64,000 bases of DNA, taken from positions 62,001 to 126,000 of the forward strand of contig QJPP01000286.1 in NCBI GenBank assembly GCA_003996215.1, written 5' to 3'. This document shows, one piece after another, positions 57,913-64,000 of this stretch; the stretch's first letter is position 1; every line of letters begins with the position of its first letter. Source of the stretch: Jaltomata sinuosa. Lineage: Eukaryota; Streptophyta; Magnoliopsida; Solanales; Solanaceae. The translations under genes were made by a program, and so were the position numbers. Below the pieces are notes generated by a model. It ran no database searches. It saw only the letters and a list, made by a program, of their open reading frames with translations, and had not been told where the DNA came from.

Positions 57913-60142
57913 TGTAATGACCGGGTCTGTCATTATGGGTAATCCATTCGTGCCAAGTTTTAGAGTTAGAAAACTCCGGGTTTGGGAGTTTGAAATTCTG
58001 GACTAGGCTAGCCTCGGTTGGATTTGGAGTGAGGTATAGTCTAGGTAAATCCGGGTGAGGATTGGGTTAGTTGTCTTGGTTTTAGCTAGTTTTTCACGTA
58101 GCCAAGATATAGAGGAGTCTGGGGGACTTTTCGGAATCGAATTAGGGAAAGTTGAACTCCTGGATTCGAGGTTGACGTGAAGAGGTTATTTCGGAACGTT
58201 GAGAAAATAAGTGTGTTGTAAAATAGACTCATTTTGGAGATTTTACGACTTTCGGTCCCGTGTCAACCACTATAGAGGTTGACACTCTGCCATAGCGACC
58301 TCCACTATAGCGGAGAAATTACCGCTATAGCGAAAGTCAACGTCGGTCAGCCTCCGCCATAGCGGATGACTCCGCTACGGTGGTACCACGATAGCAGAGT
58401 GGACCGCTATAGCGGAGCACGATGGGATTTAGTGCAAAAACTTCCCCAAAACAGTTTAGTTTTTCTTGAAACGTTTTGGGAGAAGAAGGGGGCGATTTTG
58501 GGCAATTTCTACCAGTTTTTCACCATTTTTTGTTCTAAAAGTAAGGATTCTACTCCCCAAACTCTGTAATATATTACCTACGCTATATAATTGCTAGGGG
58601 TGGACTTGGGGAAAGGTTTGGGATAACCTAGGATTGTAGAATCCGGGGAAAAAAGGGATTCTAGGGTGCTAGAGTTCTTGGGTCTTGATTCTTGATAATG
58701 GTTAATGATCATTTAGCCATAATTCTCTAAGAGAATCCGTGAAAATGATGAATTTAGGTGAATTAATGGTGGGAGAGCCCACGAATAGGTGGAATGATCA
58801 TGGTTGGCCTGGGGTTTGGGATTTTTCATAATCCGAGTAATTTATAGGCCATAAGTATTGATTTTTGGTTACTGTGTATTGTTTCTAGACCAAGAACAAA
58901 CAAGGGATCCTAAAAGGGGAAAAGCTCCGGCACTGTAGAGCTTTCTTATTCGAGGTAGGTGATAGTTTGATTTATGTATGCTTGTGTGTTTGAGTACTTA
59001 TATCTAAGTACTTGTATGAGATGCATGGCTTAGGGAATGCTTAAGAATGTCTAATAGTCCTGTTTAATCAGTCTGGTTGAACTGTGCATTTTGCTTGTTG
59101 GTTTCACAAGTTAATTGTTCATTGTTGTGACTGTGGATTGTTTGACATTCGGTTGGCTCGGGTACCATGCCTGGTACAGTATATACTAACGGTTGGCTCG
59201 GGTACCACGCCTGGTACAGAATATACTAACGGTTGGCTCGGGTACCACGCCTGGTACAGGGTATACTAACGGTTGGCTCGGGTACCACGCCTGATACGGG
59301 CTTATTTTACTGCATTGTCACATTTATATTATTGCATTTTGCACTTGTTGTTGGTTCCATGAGTGGACCGGGCTATGTTGTTGAAACGTGATAATTGTTT
59401 ATGGTCCTTAAGAGGCCGGGTTATTGTTGTACCTGATCTTAGAGTTGGTCTTGGTGTAGACTGGATTTGCTTGTTAACACTTAGGTGTTGTTTTGAGGGG
59501 ATCTCGAGGTGGGTCCGGGTTATATAGATAAGAGGTTGTAGTTTGCGTTGACTTTCGTGTAAAAGTAGTTGGTTTGTAGAGACAAGTTAGGAGGAGATTT
59601 ACAGTCTAGAATTGATTGGTAACTGGATTATGTGTTTCTTGTACTTTTACTTGATTTTCATACTACTCATTCATTGAATATTTGAAACTGACTGATGATC
59701 CTGCCAGTACACAGCGGTGGTGTACTGATACTGCATTTTCTTTTCTTTTTGTGAGTACAGACAATCTTCCAGCGGCTGACACGCAACCTCATTTGTAGTC
59801 CCAACATTTCCAGACTTCAAGGGTGAGCTATTTTGATCGAGCTGTCTTGAATCTATCTTTAGAGTTGTAGCCCACTTGTTTCGGGCTTAGACTATTTCCT
59901 TATTCTGGAGTTGCACCCTCGTATTTTAGACATTTGGTAGATTGTTTTGGTACCGCGACTTTCAGATTCTTGGGGGTATTTTTCCGCAGGTTAAGTTAAT
60001 GAAGTTGTTTCCTTATTATTGATGTCTAGTTTATTTTCTGCACATTGGTTTTGAGCTGTTAGAATGGTTAAGTTCGGGGAAGTGATAGTTCGCTCACCCG
60101 GGGGTTGGGTGAGTGTCACTCACTGCGGTCTGGGTCGTGACA
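57913..60142 (+). repeat. Gypsy-D 3' LTR
   Basis: tgtaatgaccgggtc...gggtcgtgaca, 2.23 kb, the plus-strand version of the LTR seen in Gypsy-B. Contains a palindrome cluster (58262-58415, perfect CCGCTATAGCGG at 58404-58415) and four 40-bp hairpin repeats (59151-59300). The bases before it (ggggatgaacgatgggtaaa) are the same internal end as in Gypsy-A and Gypsy-B. Confidence 0.9.
59151..59300 (+). repeat. 40-bp hairpin minisatellite, four units
   Basis: Units begin ggttggctcg at 59151, 59191, 59231 and 59271, with an exact 40-base period. Each contains GTACCA-cgcc-TGGTAC, a 6-bp stem. Other LTRs here carry 1-3 units of the same repeat in reverse orientation. Confidence 0.95.
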
Positions 60143-61655
60143 TAAATCAAATGAAATACTCTCCAGCAGCTCTCTCTTTCACTTCACTCTTTTTCCATTT
60201 TCACGCTAAATTGCAGCTTTTTTAGCCATTTGCAGGTTTGTTCCTCCATTTTGAGCAATAAATCATCCTTTTCCCTGCTCCTCTCTTTAGCGTGTTCGTC
60301 GCCTAAGAGATACTTTCTCGTCTTTTGCTTCAAGACACATGAAATCTTCAAAAGTTAGAGAAGATCTGGACATTTTGGGGAAAGTTCTGAACCATCACGT
60401 GAAGATTGATTTCGGCCAAGTCTCCAACGTTCAAGTTTACACAGTTTGTCTTGACCAAAATTCAAAATTCAAAAGATATGAATCCCGCCCAAATCAAACC
60501 TAGTTTTCACCTATAAATACACCGTTATACTCTCAGCCGAAATGACCATTTTTGGGGGAGAACATCTGATATTTCCATCTTTTCTTTTAATATTGAAACC
60601 ACTTTCTAAAAGGATTCAAGACTCTCTCTGTTTATTTTATATCTCCTATTGAAATATGAAATGAGAAGCTTATTTTTATGAGGACATGCTAAAGAATCTG
60701 TTCCTATCATTTACTTTCTTTTTAAAATATTGATTTTGAGAATTAAAATAATGCCATTGTAGAGAGCATGACTATAGGAGTTGATCTTTCATTTAGTTTT
60801 GTCTCTTTCTGTGTTTGTTTGTAATTCATGTTCATTAATTTCCTCAACTCATTAACATAGCATCATATCAAAAATTGTCAAGTTTAGAATGGTCAAAAGG
60901 TGCCAATATGTTCCACTGTTATAGATATCACGATACTATGATTATAGTTTTGAGTGAAAGTTTAAATTTTAAACTAGTTTGAGAATGGTTGGGAAAGAAA
61001 TGTTAAAACATCTTATTGTCTCTCCTCTATGCTTCTTTCCGTTCTTTTCTTTCTTTCTTTTTTTGCAAGTTATTTGGCCAAGTGTTCTTAATGTAAGCCT
61101 CAACTCTAATAAGAATATGTTATATGTGCATATTAGTTTAAAGACATGTTATTTGTACACTTTAGTTGAAAAATATGTGCATGTTGGCCTAAGTTTTTGT
61201 TTTTTTAGGATCTGATATTAAATAAAATTACGCTTCATGTGCGGGTTAGTTGAAAGTTCACTACTTTCATGTCAAATCTTCTCTCTACTTGTGAACTTTT
61301 ATTTATATTGTCAAATATAAGATTGGCTACTAATCTCGGTCTTTCTCTTCTTATTCTTTGTCATTGCATGTACACTTTGGAGCAAATGGATTCTTAATTT
61401 ATGACTCTCGCAAAAATTATAGGAGTCTCGAAATGAGACTTGACACCTCCATACCCGCATAGAGTCATGACATCTCATCTCCCTTAATCGCATTCGAGGA
61501 AACAAGTGAAAATGGCTTGGCGTTTTTATTCATTTTTTTATCGTTTACTCTATCTAATTGTTTATGATTAATTATTGATGTATGTGCTTGGGGGAATTAT
61601 TCCCAGTCTTGGGTTTATCTATTGATATCGAAAATAGTCTAGGGATAACTTTTTG
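60143..61655. other. Non-coding interval
   Basis: No supported gene. A TATA box-like cctataaatacac at 60510-60522 with leader-like text after it may be the promoter of an old Tat-type LTR whose 3' end is at 62608. The ORF at 60979-61215 looks like chance. Confidence 0.4.
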
Positions 61656-61659
61656 ATAT

Positions 61660-61816
61660 CTTGTTTGGTTGTCAAGTTTGGGATAACTTATCCCACCATT
61701 TATACCATAGTGATGGGATAAGTTATCCCATATATATGGTGGGATAACTTATCCCAGGATAGTTAATCTCGGGATAACTAATCCTGGGATAACTTGTTCC
61801 CAACCAAACGACCTCT
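61660..61816. mobile_element. MITE built of GGGATAACTTATCCC palindromes
   Basis: The outer ends are inverted (ttgtttggttg and caaccaaac). Inside are repeated perfect or near-perfect palindromes: gggataacttatccca (61681, 61742) and gggataagttatccca (61714). No coding capacity. It resembles small foldback/MITE families; superfamily not assigned. Confidence 0.65.
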
Positions 61817-62389
61817 TAGAGTCTTATCGGTTATTTTACGAAATAAGTATTTCTTATCACATAAAAGATAACATTTTTCTTAGGACTAAAACAGTAACGT
61901 ATTTCAATAACCATGTTCTAATTGTAAGACTTTTAAAAATAGGTGTTGGTCGACTCTTCTTTAATTTTTAGTACTCCATTTGTATAACCAAAGATGATTT
62001 TCTTTTTAATTAGTAGTAATAATGACGAAAGAGTTATAAAATATCTTTTGTGATACGTGATTTTCTAAAAATGAATTTGCAACTAGTTCTTGTAATGTTA
62101 AAATGGGTTAATCATTTTCCATCAACTTTGAACAAATAATATTTTTAAAGTTTCATCTTTCCTTGTTAAATATTTAAAATCTACCTTTTCTCTAAGAAAT
62201 GATATTTTTTTTGAAATATTTATACGTTGCTCCATGTATTCTTTTAAAGTCATATCTATAAAATACATGGTTGAGTCTTTTTATTATTTAAAAAAAAAAA
62301 TGGGATTAACCTTTTGATGTATAAAGTTTTTTTAACGACTTTCAAGCCTTTTTAATTAACTTATGTTTGGTCGGTCAATCGTTTTTAAC

Positions 62390-62608
62390 GAATCTTAAAG
62401 GATGCCTAACCCCCTCCCTTTAGAATTAATTGAACCCTTACCTTAGAATATCTAACTGTTAGTAGACCTTAAAAACAGAGTTAATAATGTTTAATTTTAG
62501 GTGTCCTAACTCACCTTTATAATATAGTTAGGTGGCGACTCTTTAAATTATTTAATTAATTTGAGAATCACCAATATGTTGTACACTAATTTGACCTCGG
62601 TTAAAATA
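62390..62608 (+). repeat. 3' end of a Tat-type LTR
   Basis: Shares ordered words with 30480-30700 and 34230-34446: aaggatgcctaac-cc, ttgaacccttacc, attaggtggcgactct, and gttaaaatagggtataaca as the terminus. Its start is not recognisable, possibly because Gypsy-D lies in between. Confidence 0.6.
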
Positions 62609-64000
62609 GGGTATAACAATCAGCATGTGTAGCACGCGGGTTTTATCCTAGAAGGCTCTAGAACAAGCTACGTGGAGGCAGATCCCTTCATCTTTGTCCT
62701 TTCTCCGAGAAATCTCGCCCAAAGTTTGTACCAAAATGGTACGATTGCTCTAGCTGGAGCCTTATCTCCTCAGGGAAATTCGAATTCCTTGACGAATTTC
62801 CAGAAAACCACTTTGAAACCCTCTCCCACATCGACCAAACGACCCCAAATTTCCCCAAATTCTCTCTTATATAAGCCTCACTATTTTCGTAGTGAAGGCA
62901 GAGGCATTCAAGCAGTTTCTGGGAGGCTAAAACCTTGTAAGACCTTTTAAGCTTACGTTTTGGCTAGGAAATCCGAAGTTTCTTTTTTTTCGGCGGTGGT
63001 GAATTTCCCCGAAGAGTTTGTGTTCCCAATCGCTGCTCCAAAAGAGGTAAACCCCTCATTCTTCTCATTTTTTTTGCTTTTTTTAGTGCGATATAAAGTT
63101 GTGTTCTTAGAAATGTTCATGATGGTTGGGCTGGTCTTGTATGCATATATGTGATGTTTGTCGAGAAATCACGGATAAGAAGTTTAGTGTTTATTTGTTA
63201 GTATGAAGCAGTCATCTTTGTGTTCATTACCCCCGACCCTGGTGTATTTTTTTATGTCTTCTCCAGTGTGATAAGTAAAGAGTTTTGCCTTGTTTTCCCT
63301 TTGAATAAAACTTTGTTTCTCCATGTACTTGAGGGTTTGTTTCACTTAGCTAAAGATAAGTAAGATAATCGCGAGTATGGCTACTAGGTGAAAAAGGATG
63401 TTCATCATGTGTTTGAATCTGCTCGGTTTGGTAGGAAAAGGTTAAAGCTTGTTCGTATAATGACATGCTATCGTTTGATTTTGAAGTTCAGTAGTGGTTA
63501 TAAAAATAGGTTCTTGTCAAATTGATTTATTACTTCAAAGGTTCTTCTTCGTGACTATAACAACATGCTAATATGTTTCAGAATCAAATTAAGTTTAGAT
63601 TTTCTTTCTTAAAGTGCATTTGAATAGAATACTTTGTGCATTGGCTTCAATATGTCCTGAAGCCTCTCTTCCTTACAAGGATCATGGATCTGTTAAAAAT
63701 ATTTACGAATCGTATGAATATTGTTACTTTGCCATGAATAACCATAAGTCCAGTAACTATTCTTAATAGCATCTGTTGTTCTTCTTGTCTTTATCTAGTC
63801 AAAGTCATTCTCCTTGATTTATTTAGCTCTTAAAAAACTTAAGTGTTGAACACACTACAGTCATTCTTGGCTGCTCTTCCTTTTGATTTACTAGACAAAT
63901 TGGGTGGAAATATATTTGTTTGAATTTGGTATAAGCTGTAAACTTCGTTTCATGGTCTTGTTTGTGATTCTAGAACTCGATGACTCACTGGTTGTTCATT
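62609..64000 (+). promoter_or_regulatory. Right-edge interval with TATA box, no supported gene
   Basis: cttatataagcc at 62867-62878 lies in a promoter-like context (CCA/T-rich upstream, leader-like downstream with ctgggaggctaaaacc). The only ORF of note (62672-62950) overlaps the TATA box and is not credible as a protein. Nothing else recognisable to the end of the window. Confidence 0.35.

Noticed and set aside
59151..59300. CRISPR-like regular repeats
   Set aside because: The 40-base units are head-to-tail with no spacers and lie in a plant retrotransposon LTR.
62672..62950. 92-residue ORF at the right edge
   Set aside because: It overlaps a good TATA box and has no recognisable protein features.
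1..64000. tRNA, rRNA, telomere or centromere satellite
   Set aside because: I looked for clover-leaf box words, rRNA cores and simple telomere repeats and saw none; tRNA-like text is limited to primer-binding sites.

Overview
This window is plant nuclear DNA, almost certainly from a nightshade (Solanaceae: Solanum, Capsicum, Nicotiana or a relative). I infer this from an Au/SolS-type SINE fragment, chromovirus LTRs with the usual solanaceous terminal sequence, an ORF of the 'putative plant transposon protein' family common in nightshade genomes, and a long-chain acyl-CoA synthetase 9-like gene with plant introns. No rRNA, tRNA or CRISPR locus is visible, and I find no intact host gene. The window reads as a repeat-rich, probably heterochromatic or pericentromeric stretch where retroelements have inserted into one another.

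Layout, left to right. 1-3005 is non-coding and ends in a Helitron 3' terminus. 3054-15402 is a non-autonomous chromovirus (Gypsy-A, minus strand). Between its LTRs it carries a decayed antisense gene of the 'plant transposon protein' family. Its right-hand LTR is split by an internally deleted Athila element (Athila-1, 9160-13724, TSD gcggg) and then cut by a second Athila (Athila-2, LTR 15403-16765, gag-protease to about 19304). Athila-2 stops abruptly in an AT-rich repeat called X here.

19798-42635 is an L1-type LINE (minus strand) inserted into X. The LINE is split by a 9.5-kb Tekay/Del-type chromovirus (Gypsy-B, 22741-39135, perfect 5-bp TSD tgaag). Gypsy-B is itself split in its reverse transcriptase by a Tat/Ogre-like non-coding element (27575-34446). 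This makes a four-level nest: X > LINE > Gypsy-B > Tat.

42636-49260 returns to X-type and AT-rich sequence, interrupted by a 3.5-kb solo LTR (LTR-C, 44863-48364). 49285-50277 holds an unrecognised, spliced-looking gene remnant. A SINE fragment and a Stowaway-like MITE follow. 52235-55807 is a LACS9-like pseudogene on the minus strand with a nonsense codon, a frameshift, an internal coding loss and no 5' half. A copia element (LTR, gag, start of protease) lies just upstream of its last surviving 5' exon. The copia is fused through a short GGTATGG-rich element to the 3' end of another chromovirus (Gypsy-D, LTR 57913-60142). The rest (60143-64000) holds a palindromic MITE, the 3' end of a Tat-type LTR, and a promoter-like TATA box near the right edge.

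The most striking unexplained structure is a recurring design in the LTRs. Three unrelated LTR types (chromoviruses A/B/D, Athila, LTR-C) each carry a cluster of short GC-rich perfect palindromes just upstream of the presumed promoter, with a different palindrome in each type: CCGCTATAGCGG, TGACGGNCCGTCA and GCGCGATCGCGC. The Tat-type LTR lacks such a cluster, but the Tat element has an internal array of hairpins whose stems change sequence while staying self-complementary.
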